In this document: positions 12,445 to 23,643 of the stretch, piece after piece
How positions within the stretch are numbered: position 1 is the stretch's first letter
Layout of the letters: every line of letters begins with the position of its first letter
NCBI GenBank assembly: GCA_026315105.1
Contig: CM048745.1
Location: 754,375,506 to 754,439,505 of the forward strand
Direction: 5' to 3'
Length of the DNA: 64,000 nt
From: Locusta migratoria
Lineage: Eukaryota > Arthropoda > Insecta > Orthoptera > Acrididae
The notes under the pieces: generated by a model
The model's database searches: none
The model's input: the letters and a program-made list of their open reading frames with translations, nothing else
What the model was told of the DNA's origin: nothing
Position numbers and translations under genes: made by a program

Positions 12445-13130
12445 TAGTTATCTTTAGTGAACATATTTGTACTGTCAGATCTTTTTGCACTCTGCATTAA
12501 CATATGATGTAATATTTATACCTCGGCCTTGATTTACACACCAATTTTTGTGTCTCTCATTTGTTGCTGTCACTTGTCGTGTTACTTTCAGTGGAGTAAC
12601 CAATGTTGCCGACGTCTATAGTGAGTCATCTGCTCACTCCCACCATTCTCTTCAATGTTTGTAATATTTCCGACATGCACTTGTGAAATTGTTCGTGAGT
12701 TTTCATCTCCATCTTTTGTATCCTACTATCAAATTTCCTCAACATTAGTGTCTCTGAATTTGGTCGTTTTCTTCATCAGCGCTCCTACGAGCCTTACATG
12801 TGACTCTAGCTACAATTGTTTTTATGTCTTTATTATCTTTTGTGACATTGTTTTGCACATACTCATGCAGAGGACTCATACCTTTGCGGATTTCAACCGA
12901 CACCTTTTGAACGTTCTTTATGTCTGTATACATTTGCGTCTGTGCCATGATAAGCGTTTCAATCACAGCTAGTGTTTCCTTCTTTTAGTTTCGAATATGA
13001 TATAGTTGCTTGTTCCTTTTTAGTGTAAATTTTAAGTTTTGCAACTCCTTATTTATGGTGCTAACTCCATATTCAACATTTGCTTAGTGCGACTTAGATA
13101 TTTATTCGTCTGGTTATGGCGGACTACAAA
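12445..13130. other. unassigned; minus strand has a coiled-coil-like frame
   Basis: The minus strand at 12966-12745 reads 73 codons with a heptad-like pattern (AQTQMYTDIKNVQKVSVEI). This resembles the coiled-coil N-terminal part of some retroelement gag proteins, but no partner domain is visible. Nothing else is assigned. Confidence 0.25.
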
Positions 13131-13312
13131 AATGTTCAAATGTTTGTAAAGCTTAAGGGGACTTAACTGCGGTATCATCAGTCCCTTCTTACGCACTACA
13201 TTATACTAAAGACAGCACAAACATCCAGGAATTCGAACCGTCGACGGGGAACAGTCCCGCCCATCGTAGCATAGCGCCTCAATGCGCCCGGCCGCTCCGC
13301 CGCGGTGGCACG
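13131..13312 (-). mobile_element. SINE family 1, variant-head subfamily
   Basis: It has the family body and tail, but its head differs from the common type (GGCGGAGCGGCCGGGCGC and GCGCTATGCTACGATG). Similar heads occur at 22858 and 28246, so this is a separate subfamily. Confidence 0.85.
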
Positions 13313-14600
13313 GGACAGTCTAAAAGAAAAGAGCTTTCGATATTTGTAGGCCCAAGAACGAGAGGCGAAGTGAGCTAAAAAGAAAAAAAAAAAAAAAAAG
13401 AAAAAAAAGGGGAGGGGAAGCGTGCTTTTGAGGTATTTGAAGGCACCTGATTGGTTCTCGTTGATCCTGAGCAGTATCCTTGTCAAGTATCTGTTCTCTA
13501 TTGCATCTTAGATCATTTAATACATTACCTTTAGCGCAAAGTCCTCCACACATAGTTATGTAACACTGTGTATCCAAAATAATGAAATTTGGTTCCACGT
13601 ATTGCAACCCATCAAGACTTCGAACACGCTCACAGTCTGATTAATTTTCAGTTTCATGAACCGATTTTAAAGTGTCAATAGTGTGTTCGTCATGATGTGG
13701 GTTTTCCACATCTATATCCTCTGCACTACGGGACTCAGTACTATTCTGCAAATAATATGTAAATGACAGTTCCTTCTAAGTCGGCCATTTACGCGTACCT
13801 ACATGACAGTTTGGATCTTTGTGTTGCTCTTTTCCTCTCTAGACGTTTGCGCGGCTGACTTGTAATCATCAAGGCAACACACAGTGCATTAATGCCTATG
13901 ACAACACAATGCCTTCCATCACAATTGTGAGCCTCGATAAATACTCAGATATTTACCGTAAATATTCAGATAAGCCCTGCATTGTCGAGTTCGACATTCC
14001 GTCTTATTACTTCCATAGATTGTACAATCACCAGCTTTTTTTACATTCCCTACGTCTCTCTTTTTCTAACGCTTCTACCAATAGCAATATTATTCTTTCC
14101 CACTCTGAGCCTTCAGCCAATGAGCTAGCGCGTCGTGTGTTACTCTTAAGAAGTATTGGTTGCCAGCCACATTTTCTTCATCTGACCAGCTACTGATTTT
14201 ATTCCTCTCTGTTTATAAACATTGTCTGGGGTTTGGCCTTGTATTTCTTCTACCATTCTCTCCTTTGGGATCTTTCCTTAGCTTTTAAGAAATCGCTGAC
14301 TTGGTCTCGTCTTTTCCATAGAACCTTTGCTCGAATGGTATCATTTTGGCTCTTCACACACCTGCCAACAACACGCAACCTTTTAAGAGCAACCATGCGT
14401 TTCGCCTGAACTATTTATTATCTTCCTCCGTAGCGCCAGTCTGTCATTGTGTCCCGGGCTAGCCCCTCCATAAATCTTTTCTGTCAGCTGTCGTCGTCAA
14501 CAACAGAGTCAGCCTCTCAGTATTTGTGGAGTGAGTCATCTGGGTTTCCCTTCCTATCAAAAACATTGTCTCATTTGCTATCTAACGTGTCCACTGTTGC
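13313..14600. other. unassigned DNA with an A-rich tract
   Basis: An A-rich run lies at 13381-13408. The plus-strand open frame at 13909-14196 has 95 codons with no motif I recognise, and I do not call it a gene. Confidence 0.4.
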
Positions 14601-14601
14601 A

Positions 14602-14810
14602 GATTAAAAAAAAAAGTTCAAATGTTTGTACAGCTTATGGGACTTAACTACAGGGTCATCAGTCCCTAAACTTACAAACTACTTATGAACTACTTACGAA
14701 CTAGGACGGCACAAATATCCATGTCCGAGGGGGGGATTCGAACCCCCGACCGTAGTGGCCGTGCAGACCGTGACTGAAGCGCCTCAGTCCCGTCGGCCAC
14801 CGCGGCCGGC
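14602..14810 (-). mobile_element. SINE family 1 copy with A-rich tail
   Basis: A full-length minus-strand copy preceded by a 10-base A run. The target duplication CTGTTGCA lies at 14594-14601 and 14810-14817, sharing one base with the element end. Confidence 0.92.
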
Positions 14811-15416
14811 TGTTGCACATTCCTTCTTCTTCTGCTGTAATGTATTTTTTTAATCTACTTTAATTTAATTTCAATGTTAGATCGTAATAAGCTAATTGAA
14901 GACCGTATCAGTCATTTCCTCCAGTTGCTTGAAATTCTTGCTGTACCCTTACAGTACTTATTTAAAGGCTTCTTGAAAAGCAGGTAAATGATAATTAACT
15001 GACAAAATACTATCCAATTTTAAGTTCATCTGGATGTCCAAAGAGTACGGGAACATGTTAAAATTGGCTTGATTTTAAACTGCAATATCTTGGAAACGAA
15101 TATTTATTTTCAATTATAAAATTCGTTTTGGTTCTAGTCATTTGTCTACTTTTGTGCAATGTGTGAACTGATGTAGAAATAATGCAGTTCAAAAACCTTC
15201 CACAAAACTACTGCTTCTTTTTTTTCTTTTTTTAATTTAAAATAAAATTAGAATAGTGCACACAGAAATTTCAACTGAACTGGCATATTTTGTAATAGGA
15301 ATTAATCGATTGCCATAAGTTGTCTGTGCATTAGCTCCATTTCGTCGTTATACTTTGCCTTAAGGTAGGTTGAGTAAGACTTGTTTTAATAGCCGTACAA
15401 ATGGCTGCTGTTCTTA

Positions 15417-15476
<60 letters not shown>

Positions 15477-16540
15477 ACTTTTTCCCACAACCTCATATAG
15501 GAACCGAGCACAACTACCAAATTACGATTCGGCAGTGTGTTGTTGACATACTTATGTAGTATAGCACGGCCACATTGTGCCAATTAATCATCAGTAATTT
15601 AAAAGCGGCAACTTTGAATTCAATGATTTAAGATTCCAAACCAATCTTTCTTATTTCTATCAATAATATCAAATCTTTTATCGATTTTTAAAATTTTTAT
15701 TTCTCTAACATAGGAGGTTCTATCAGGTAAATATTGTCAATATACATAATGTCCTCAGTCTCTCCTCGCCACTGTTCAATGCAACCTGACTCCCAGATGA
15801 GTTCGAATGATCCGAAGCGCCTGATTTACCATTGTTCATTTTCTTTCTAACCAAAGCAGAATTATTCTCTTCAAATTATTATACTTTCTTCCCAGTTTGG
15901 TCCTAATATGTGTTGAAACACCTACAGTATCTACAACAAATGAAAAATTGTACGATCTGTGAACAATTTTTGTGAAAGTGAGGAAATCACAAATTTCTAA
16001 ATCGACAGTGTAGTCCTTTCTCCATCAAAATTCAAGGTGGAACATTTACAAGAAGTTTAATACCCAGAATGAAATATAATAGCTACAACGTTAATTAACC
16101 AGAAAGAAAATTATACGCCTTTCAAAGTGGACCACACTGTTTTTCTCATAGCAGAGTGAATGTGTAAGGCGAACTTCTGTGAGTTAGCAATAAATAAATA
16201 AATAAGCTAAAATGAAATAAAGATATGTAAATAAAATAAATAAATTAATTCATTCATTCATGTGAATGCAAAAAATGCCGATTTTTTCCCTCCGAAACGT
16301 TGGTAGTTTCGAAACCTGAGTCGAGGTTAGTAAAATAAGCCACAACTGAGAGATGGCGTAGTTACTAATACTAGTACTGCCTGTGGCGAAATCGCGATGC
16401 CAAGAAAGAACGTTATTCCGTTGCCGCGAAATTTTGATTTCCACTTCTGACAACACGATCGACTTCGTACTTTCACCCATAATGCCGAAAACTGTATTGA
16501 GCAGTTAAACCGGCAACTCACGCGAAAGGAAATATTTTAT
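14811..16540. other. unassigned AT-rich DNA with a 55-base poly-A tract
   Basis: An uninterrupted poly-A run lies at about 15420-15474 with no recognisable retroposed gene upstream. The frames at 16250-16521 on the minus strand show no motif. Nothing else is assigned. Confidence 0.5.
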
Positions 16541-16628
16541 ACCTTAGTCTTAGTTAGTTCATAAGTAGTTTGTAAGTTTAGGGACTGATGACCCCGTAGT
16601 TAAGTCCCATTTGATTATACAAACATAC
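16541..16628 (+). mobile_element. SINE family 1 tail fragment
   Basis: Only the 3' body is present (TAGTTCATAAGTAGTTTG, then GGGACTGATGACCCC and AGTCCCAT). Confidence 0.85.
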
Positions 16629-17149
16629 AACATACATGTCCCCCTAATTGTCACTCCCCTTGCAATGTACCTAGGCCGATCTCTTATCAAGAGATACTTT
16701 CATACCAAAAATTATTAAAATCGCTTCACTAGTCTCTAAGTTATCGCGATTTTTCTATTTCAGCGACAAGTTTGGAGGGACCGTTTCCGCACTTAAATAT
16801 GCTGCTAAAATACGGGTCCCACAGTTTTTCATGTATTATAACATATCCAAATTTCATAAAAATCGGAGGGTGACACTTGGGTAGGCTTTCTTGTCAGTTG
16901 CTACGGCAGTGCCTCTGCGGCTCTGAGGTGTGGGCTGCTGTTGCGCCTGACGCAGCCCCGCTAACTAAAGGAACTAAAATCAGTTATGCTTTAGACGTGT
17001 ATTCCTGTAAAGTAGCATGTAACCGCAATATCATTATTCCGCAAACGAGACAAAAAGGATCCAAAGAGAAACTATGGAACGAACGATGTTTTTATTGCAA
17101 TGCACAAAAGTGAATGTTACCGTACAACAAAGTAACAACATTATCCCCA

Positions 17150-17495
17150 AACTATTAGTTGGTGGCATTGTAATTACAATGTACTGTTAAAATATCATTG
17201 ACACGTTGTAGATCGAGTCGAGTTCTTCTATCAGAGATCAGGTTCCCTGCCGCACTGAAAGGGCACACAAAATAATCTTTTTGCCAATACAATTAGCTTA
17301 GAAAAGAGACTACTGTTACGTTTCTACCATTCAAGCGGATCGTCGTTATCACCATCAATTCGTGCTAAGTAAAGGTCCACCTTATTGGTGGATTGCGCCT
17401 CGCGCATTTCACAGTACAGCCATTCCGAAAACATGGACATCATTCTTTTGGCTGGTGCACCCGGGTGACATTCTTCAGACGACCCTAAATAAATA
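17150..17495 (-). pseudogene. hAT transposase C-terminal remnant (zf-BED type)
   Basis: The minus strand reads VDLYLARIDGDNDDPLEW near 17400-17340. It continues as SSLFSKLIVLAKRLFCVP near 17320-17270. After a shift of frame it reads AAGNLISDRRTRLD and VNDILTVHCNYNAT, ending near 17165. This is the conserved C-terminal dimerisation region of zf-BED hAT transposases, where the usual sequence has SAASERVFS between CVP and AAGNL. That piece is damaged here. The N-terminal two thirds of the protein are absent. Confidence 0.8.
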
Positions 17496-17833
17496 TAACT
17501 CAGATATCACAGAAACAGCAGGATCACCATAAATTAGTACAGCTGTGTAAAGTAAACAATTGGAATAAGGGGATTTAAAACAGTTATATGAGGATTAGAC
17601 CGGTATTATGATCCTGTCACGGAAGAAAGTACGGATCCTATATATTACACAAAAGCTTGCACGTTCTTTATTATGTAGATAAGAAAAACGACAGTGGCAA
17701 TGGGGGATATATGAATGTTGCAACTGGAAAAATTCCCGTTAAGGACTAACTCGGAAAAGGTAGAGGCGCAGCAACCACGCACAGTGCCAAAATGCTACGG
17801 GAATATATATTAACGGGGTGCAACAGAGATTCA

Positions 17834-18036
17834 AATCAAATGTTCAAATGTTTGTTAAGCTTATGGGATTTAACTACGGGGTCATCATTCCCTAAACTTA
17901 CAAACTACTTACGAACTACCTTACACTAAGGACGGCACAAATATCCACGCCCGAGGGGGGGATTCGAACCCTCGACCGTAGAGGCCGTGCAGACCGTGAC
18001 TGGAGCGCCTCAGTCCCCACGGCCACCGCGGCCGGC
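17834..18036 (-). mobile_element. SINE family 1 copy, full length
   Basis: A full-length minus-strand copy with an exact 13-base target duplication CAACAGAGATTCA at 17821-17833 and 18037-18049. Confidence 0.95.
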
Positions 18037-18442
18037 CAACAGAGATTCACAAACCTAACCTAACGGGTGTACATCAATATCGTGTATTTAATATCGATAT
18101 AAAAGACGAACAAAGTATTCCAGGACTTGAGAGTGATAAGAGGAATGGATATAAAATACAATCACTTCCTCGTTAAGACGTCAAGTAACACCTACCACTA
18201 AACAGGCACTAACAGTCCACAAAATGGGAACAAGAAAGAAAGAAAGATCCTGGAAAACTCATTTAGTAAATGATCTTAGCACATAAACTTTATATTAATC
18301 ATGTATAATAACCTGTACGGTAAAGTATAAAATGCGAAACTGAATGGCTGGTTCAACTGGATCGAGAGAACAGCTTTCGAAGCACCTGGGAAAGGAAACA
18401 ATTCCAAATTTCGCAGTCAGGATTTATTCTCAAGCCTCTAGT

Positions 18443-18670
18443 TTGCTCCCGACACTCGCCTTGGACTCGAGTGGCGCTGCGGTGGGCGACCGAGTGGCGA
18501 GCGGGCAGTGTGGACGGTCGGGCCGGTCGAGCGTGCCCCGCTCGAACGAGCGTGCAGGAAGTCGAGCGCAGCCACACGCCTTGTCGCCAGGTGCAGTACC
18601 GACACCTGTCGGACTGCCATAGAACGACATGTATCGCGCGATTCGAGCGAGCAACCGAGCGAGGTGCAGA
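18443..18670. mobile_element. GC-rich candidate hAT MITE
   Basis: This is a CpG-rich block bounded by an 8-base near-duplication (CCTCTAGT at 18435-18442 and CCTCTAAT at 18671-18678). Its ends are weakly inverted (TTGCTCC... against TCTGCACC...). An 8-base duplication is typical of hAT elements. The five overlapping open frames here are GC-content artefacts. Confidence 0.35.
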
Positions 18671-18699
18671 CCTCTAATGTTAACATCTTTAGGAGAATT

Positions 18700-19399
18700 C
18701 TTTAGGTTTTGTATCGAGAATTGATGCTTCGCAAAAGGACCTTTATTATTATGAGGAATTTAATTTGATTGTGTCTCTGAGTGAGGCAGGTATAGGAGTT
18801 GAAGTTCCATTACAGTCAACTTAAAAAGTGATACGGTATGTATAGGAAGCTCTTTGGAATAAATCGCTAGGAAACGTATAACTCTCATGACCTGTCAAAC
18901 ATATATTTTGAAAAAAAGGTGATCGAGTTTCTCGTAATGAATGTAATACCGTTAGCTGAAATGCTAGTTGTCCGCGTCGCACGACAGCTCACAGCGCATT
19001 TGATGCGATTCAAGCTCACAGGGTGCTCTCAGTTCACGGAGTTTAAGTGATGGAAGTAATCATTTAACTGACATTCCCTTGATTGTAGGGATGTCCTGTT
19101 ATATGCAATTATTGTCACGCGTATACTTCTGAAGATGGCGAATTTAAATCCGTCCAAACCATGGTACAAATTTATTAAACCACTCTTGCTGTAACAGGTT
19201 GCTGATTATTAATTTGCTATCCTGTAACCGTTGCTGTGGCGCAGTCACGTTTAAAATACCTTCGAGCATTTACAAAACACGAAAAACGGAGGAATAGATT
19301 TATCCCTTCTCTCGGAGTAGGCCATTGGTCATTTCGAACATGGCTTGCTAGAACTATCACGAGGAAAACTGAATGGAGTTTCTCGTAGCGCGCCACGCG
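18700..19399. other. unassigned DNA
   Basis: I see no gene or repeat that I can name here. Confidence 0.5.
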
Positions 19400-19412
19400 A
19401 CTGCATTGACAT

Positions 19413-19682
19413 TTAATTTTTCTATGGGAGGACGGCGATCTCCTGATGACTGGTTTCGATACACTTAAGGTATCATCGTCTGGTCACTTGCGTCCTATGT
19501 TTTATGTGTGACGTACAATTGGTCAATGGTAAATGCTTTATGATTGACGTACCCATTTTAATGTCATGCGCCTTCACAAAACGAAAACATAGGACACAAG
19601 TGACCAGATGATGATATCTTAAGTGTATCGAAACCGGTCGTCAGGAAAAATAAATAAATATTTGCGATCTTGGCATTTTAAT
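19413..19682. mobile_element. 270-bp foldback element with 13-base target duplication
   Basis: Two inverted arms (about 19425-19510 and 19578-19665) flank a short spacer. The whole is bounded by an exact 13-base direct repeat ACTGCATTGACAT at 19400-19412 and 19683-19695. Each arm carries a hammerhead-like motif. The right arm runs on to GCGATCTTGGCATTT, which also ends the unrelated foldback at 57638-57870, so the two belong to one family. It has no coding capacity, so it must have been mobilised in trans, plausibly by a Penelope-like element. Confidence 0.85.
19601..19643 (+). ncRNA. hammerhead-like motif, foldback right arm
   Basis: The order is TGAC (19601-19604), CAGATGA (19605-19611), stem II GATAT pairing to GTATC with one wobble, GAAA (19630-19633), CCGGTC and GTCA (19640-19643). 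TGAC and GTCA form stem I. ACCGGT is a perfect palindrome for stem III, followed by C17. Core U4 is replaced by A. The left arm has a copy on the minus strand with core CAGACGA and a perfect GATAC/GTATC stem II. Confidence 0.6.
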
Positions 19683-19695
19683 ACTGCATTGACAT

Positions 19696-20671
19696 GTACC
19701 GGCCTGTGACAGATCTACGCGCAGACGCCAGGTGCGGACCTCTTTGCGCTGTGTCACCGCGGCAGGGCTGACTTGCTTCAGCGAGAGTGTAGCGCAGGCT
19801 GTTCCAAAGACACGGCCATTTAGTTCTCCTAAATGTGTAGTTGTAAAAATGACAAATGTGTCTAGTCGCTAAAGCCCAGTGCCTGCTTCTTTGGAAGATT
19901 TGTATATCTTCACTGACAGAGACGGGCGTCAACCAGTATAATGTTTCACAAAACTCTTATTACGAAAAAAAAAAAAAAAAAAAAAATTAATCTACAGCGT
20001 CATTACAGGAAAAAAGGGACAGCCCCTTTCCTTGCTTGTGTGTCTCGCATCCTTACAATTTTTATGAGCAAGCAAATAGGGTCCGTATTTTGTTCCAATC
20101 TCTTTTTAAATTGAAAAAATTATTTGTGCCATTTATTATGATAAATACTGGATCGGCCGTTATGCCACTTATTGTTGACTCTGTTTAGCGCGTTCTGGAA
20201 CTTTTAAGACAGGCGACGTTTGGTTACTCCAGTTATTGCCAATTAATGTGGTGTATTACTCATTTACTTGAAGTAAGCTGTTATACCTAAAAGCAACTGT
20301 ATCATTTCTTTGAAATAAAAAACATAGCTTACTTTTCTCAAAGAACGAAATCTTAGTTATGAGTTACACAAATTATTCTTATTGCATTATTTACGATTAA
20401 CATGGTGAAAATGGGGATGAGGTTCAGCGTGATAAATTATTCACTGACAACCTGGCTTCTTTTGGTATTGTAGTAACAACTTCTAAAATGAATGACTTCT
20501 TCATTAAGAAAATAACTGAAAAATTAATTATACAGTTTATAAGAAATACTCCTTACGTTGGTTACATGACACAGGCAATTAAAAATGTAAAATAATGACA
20601 CCATATACATGCTTTATTAAATTCCAGTCATGAAACCACATATTGATATTCATGACCACTGAGCTATTACA
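19696..20671. other. unassigned AT-rich DNA
   Basis: A poly-A run lies at 19964-19986. No gene or named repeat is recognised. Confidence 0.5.
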
Positions 20672-21955
20672 TCTTCTAATATATAAAGCAGAGTGTTCGT
20701 ATGTGTGTCCGTATTGCTTACAAATCTACAGTTTTGATCCAATATTTTTCAAATTTTATACAAGTAAGCTTCAATCCATGAGAACGGTCGCCGTAAGTGT
20801 AAGAATCACGTACGATACATAGTAGACGAGATATGACGTCATAAACATAGATGCGTGAAAAACTGCTGCATTTTGCGACAATGCTGCTCATTTCCTCCTA
20901 GACCATTCGACCGATTTCAACCAAATTTGGTACACAGAATCCTTACCGTGAGGTAATAATTTCTGCATGGTTAAGAATCACATACGGCACATGGTTCAAA
21001 AGATATTACGTCATAAACAATAGAAATCGCAAAAAATGCCATATAATGCGGCGAGACTTTTGAAATACACTGTATAAGAATGACAGTACTTAGCGACTTG
21101 CAACAAACTTTAAACATAATTTCAAACCTTTATTAAACTTTTTCTCGCTGGCAACCACATCAAAAAACTGAAAGGAAAAAAGTTTCTCGCTTACTACTTT
21201 TCCGCTGTTCATGGACTAAAACTACGGCTTTCGGTATGACGTTACAGTTTATAATTTGTACACTACAAATAATAGCCGCAAGAAATTTTACAGACAGGAT
21301 ACACACATACAGTTAAATGCACCTTCTAAACTGTATCACAGTAAGACACGTAGTTCATGAAATATGAGCACATAAACAGTAACTTTCCGTTGTTCATGGA
21401 CTAAAACTCCGCAATTCGGTATGACGTTACAATTTATAATTTCTACACTACAAATTGTAGCAAAAAATGTTCAAATGTCTGTAAATCTATCGGACCAAAC
21501 TACGTGATCATCAGTCCGTAGCTTACAAACTACTTAAACCTAGGTAAGCTAAACTACGGACAAACACACACACCCATGCCCCAGGGAGGACTCGAACCTC
21601 CACGGCGAGCAACCGCGCGCACCGCAGCGTGGTGCTTTAGACCGCTCGGCTACTCCACCGCGGCCAAATTGTAGCCTCAGGAAATTTTACAGACAGTATA
21701 CATACATATAGGTGAGTGTACTTTCTAAATTGTATCACAGTAGGACTCGTAGTCCATGCTACATGAGCACATAAACAGTAGCGTTCATGGAAAACCGCCG
21801 CATCATGCACCAAGTTTTAATCTATTTCTTCTTTACTACTAATTGTATTTCCAAGAGATTTTACAGACATACAACCCTTATACAAATGCATATATACGTG
21901 AAAAATGGCAGGAATAAATAGATAAATACCCGGGCAACGCCAGGTTTTCAGCTAG
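20672..21955 (+). mobile_element. non-autonomous Helitron with internal tandem units
   Basis: The 5' end is TCTTCTAATATATAAA directly after an A. The 3' end is CTAG at 21952-21955 directly before a T, with the GC-rich hairpin CCCGGGCAACGCCAGG about 15 bases upstream. These are the standard marks of a Helitron placed between A and T without target duplication. Inside are two tandem units of about 180 bases starting near 21204 and 21383 (GTTCATGGACTAAAAC... ATGACGTTAC) and a partial third. There is no Rep/helicase frame. A SINE with its own duplication interrupts it at 21462-21665. Confidence 0.85.
21462..21665 (-). mobile_element. diverged SINE family 1 relative inside the Helitron
   Basis: The tRNA-like head on the minus strand reads GGCCGCGGTGGAGTAGCC with a B-box-like GGTTCGAG. 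The tail is the family 1 type. The exact 10-base target duplication AAATTGTAGC lies at 21452-21461 and 21666-21675. Confidence 0.9.
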
Positions 21956-22099
21956 TTAATTATAATAATGAAAGACATAATATTATCGCTGAAGATTGAC
22001 CTGGAGTCACGCGTCCCAGATGTCCATGGAGAAAAATGGCAGGATGAAATATATCTCATTCATAAACAATTGGAATGTAGCTGGCGGTTTGTCGTGACA

Positions 22100-22480
22100 T
22101 CACAGCCCATACGGCTGCTTGCACATACGCTCGCCGCCGTTGTGTGCCCGATGCGACAACAGCTCACGACAGAGATACGGTGCCCCGCGAGCAAGTGAGC
22201 ACTCCCTAGCTCACCGGCGAGCGCGCGAGCTGGTGTAGCGGGTTGCCGCTGGCGGCCCTCAGGGGCCTAGGGTCACGCGGCGGCAGCGGCTGTGACGACG
22301 CCGAAGGACGCGCATGCGCCCTAGCGCCGATAGCGACGGACGGTCAACTCAACAGACGGCCCTTCAAGGCACTCAGTCGCTTCATCCGCTCCGGGCATGC
22401 AGCATCTGACTGTCGGCACAGGTGAGATAGCAGCAGCCGCGCCTCGCACTGCCGTGGCCAAGGAGGTCGGCTTCACGATA
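22100..22480 (+). promoter_or_regulatory. CpG-rich stretch, possible promoter or first exon
   Basis: GC and CpG content rise sharply here. A splice-donor-like CACAG followed by GTGAGATAG occurs at about 22419. A short frame at 22243-22425 would be the coding side if this were an exon. I see no TATA box and no matching acceptor in the window. It could equally be part of a GC-rich repeat, like those at 18443 and 46200. Confidence 0.25.
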
Positions 22481-22639
22481 CAATTCTGCGAGAAACGGAA
22501 AGGCTTCGTTGAGTTGTTCATTCAGTCGTCATTCATCCATTCATTAGCTACCACTGTGAAGAAGAGACTCCAGGAATATAATAACAGTCGATGGTATGTT
22601 ATAAGTTAAGGGCTATCACTGTTACGAAGGAAGGGAGAT

Positions 22640-22857
22640 TAAGTCTTAACGTTCCATCGCCAGCGTGGTTATTAGAAACGGAGCTCTCGTTTTTTTTATT
22701 TTTATTTATTTTATTTTATTAGTATTATTATTATTTTATTTAGTTAAGGAAGGAGGAGGAAATCGGGGTCGTGCCCTTTCAAAGGAACCATCCCGTCATT
22801 TGCCTGCAGTGATTTGCGGAATTTTAATTTGAACCACCGCCCTCCAGAATGCGAGTC
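22640..22857 (-). mobile_element. SINE family 2 copy (tRNA-derived)
   Basis: It matches the repeats at 30125-30370, 44873-45340 and 62250-62495. Shared pieces include CCTTTCAAAGGAACCATCCC, CATTTGCCTG and GAATGCGAGTCCAG. An AT-rich simple stretch at 22690-22745 expands it. Confidence 0.8.
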
Positions 22858-23057
22858 CAGCCGCGGCGAAGCGGCCGAGCGCATTTAGGCGCTATGCTAC
22901 GATGCGCGATGCCGTTCCCCGTCGGGGATTCGGACCCCCCCCCCCCCTCGGGCATGGATGTTTGTGACGTCTTTAGTGTAAGCTAGTTCATATGTAGTTT
23001 AGGGACGATGACCCCGCAGTTAAGTCCCATAAGCTTTACAAACATTTGAACATTTTT
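22858..23057 (+). mobile_element. SINE family 1, variant-head subfamily
   Basis: The head shows GCGCTATGCTACGATGCG, then a B box, a C run at 22937, the GATGACCCC body and the CAAACATTTGAACATTTT tail. It abuts the SINE family 2 copy. Confidence 0.9.
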
Positions 23058-23514
23058 TGTTACCATTACGCACCACTTTTAGTTACGCCCATGTACTAAC
23101 ATCAAAATATGATTATATCATATCCAATCAAACCATTACCACATCTGCATCCATGCTACGCAAACAATCTACCAATGTGTCGAGGTGAGTAGTTTGTAAA
23201 TTATCTTTATTGTTCCAGCTTCGATTCGTCCGCGGTAAGAACGATTGTTAGGTAAGGCCATTGAATTTAATTCTATGTTGCTGCCTACGTGTATACGTAT
23301 ATTAGGATAAAAGAGCTCCTTTGAAGAGAGGAAAGAAAACACGCTACTCCTGATCTTGCACTAGTTTTTTTCTGCTTTTAATATTTCGAACGGCGTAATT
23401 CTATACTTACCACACGGCTGTAATTTTCTTGATACAGGAAAATTCAGCACTGATGCATTGAAGTTATATGAAATTTATCTCACTCAGCATTGCGCTTGAT
23501 CTAACATGCCATGC
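23058..23514. other. unassigned DNA
   Basis: Nothing assignable is seen. Confidence 0.4.
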
Positions 23515-23643
23515 TATGGATTGCATGGCCGCTCCCATCGGAGGCTCGAATCCCCCTCGAGAATGTTAGTGTAAGTTACTGTAAATAGCTTGCAAGTCTA
23601 GGGACCGATGACTCTAGCAATTTGGTCGCATACGGTTACAACC
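23515..23643 (+). mobile_element. SINE family 1-like tail with GTTTGGTC-type end
   Basis: A B-box-like GGCTCGAATCCCCCTCGAG is followed by GGGACCGATGACTCTAGC and AATTTGGTCGCATA. A similar end (GATGACCTAGCCGTTTGGTC) lies at about 2903-2922. Both sit right next to the 5' end of an RTE LINE. Confidence 0.65.

Noticed and set aside
15420..15474. long poly-A considered as the tail of a processed pseudogene
   Set aside because: No coding sequence or target duplication was found upstream in either direction, so only a simple repeat can be supported.
18344..18705. six overlapping open frames on both strands
   Set aside because: Stop codons are rare here only because of high GC content. None has a motif or an advantage over the others.
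20672..21955. tandem units considered as a CRISPR array
   Set aside because: There are only two to three units of about 180 bases with no short-repeat and unique-spacer pattern, inside a Helitron in an animal genome.
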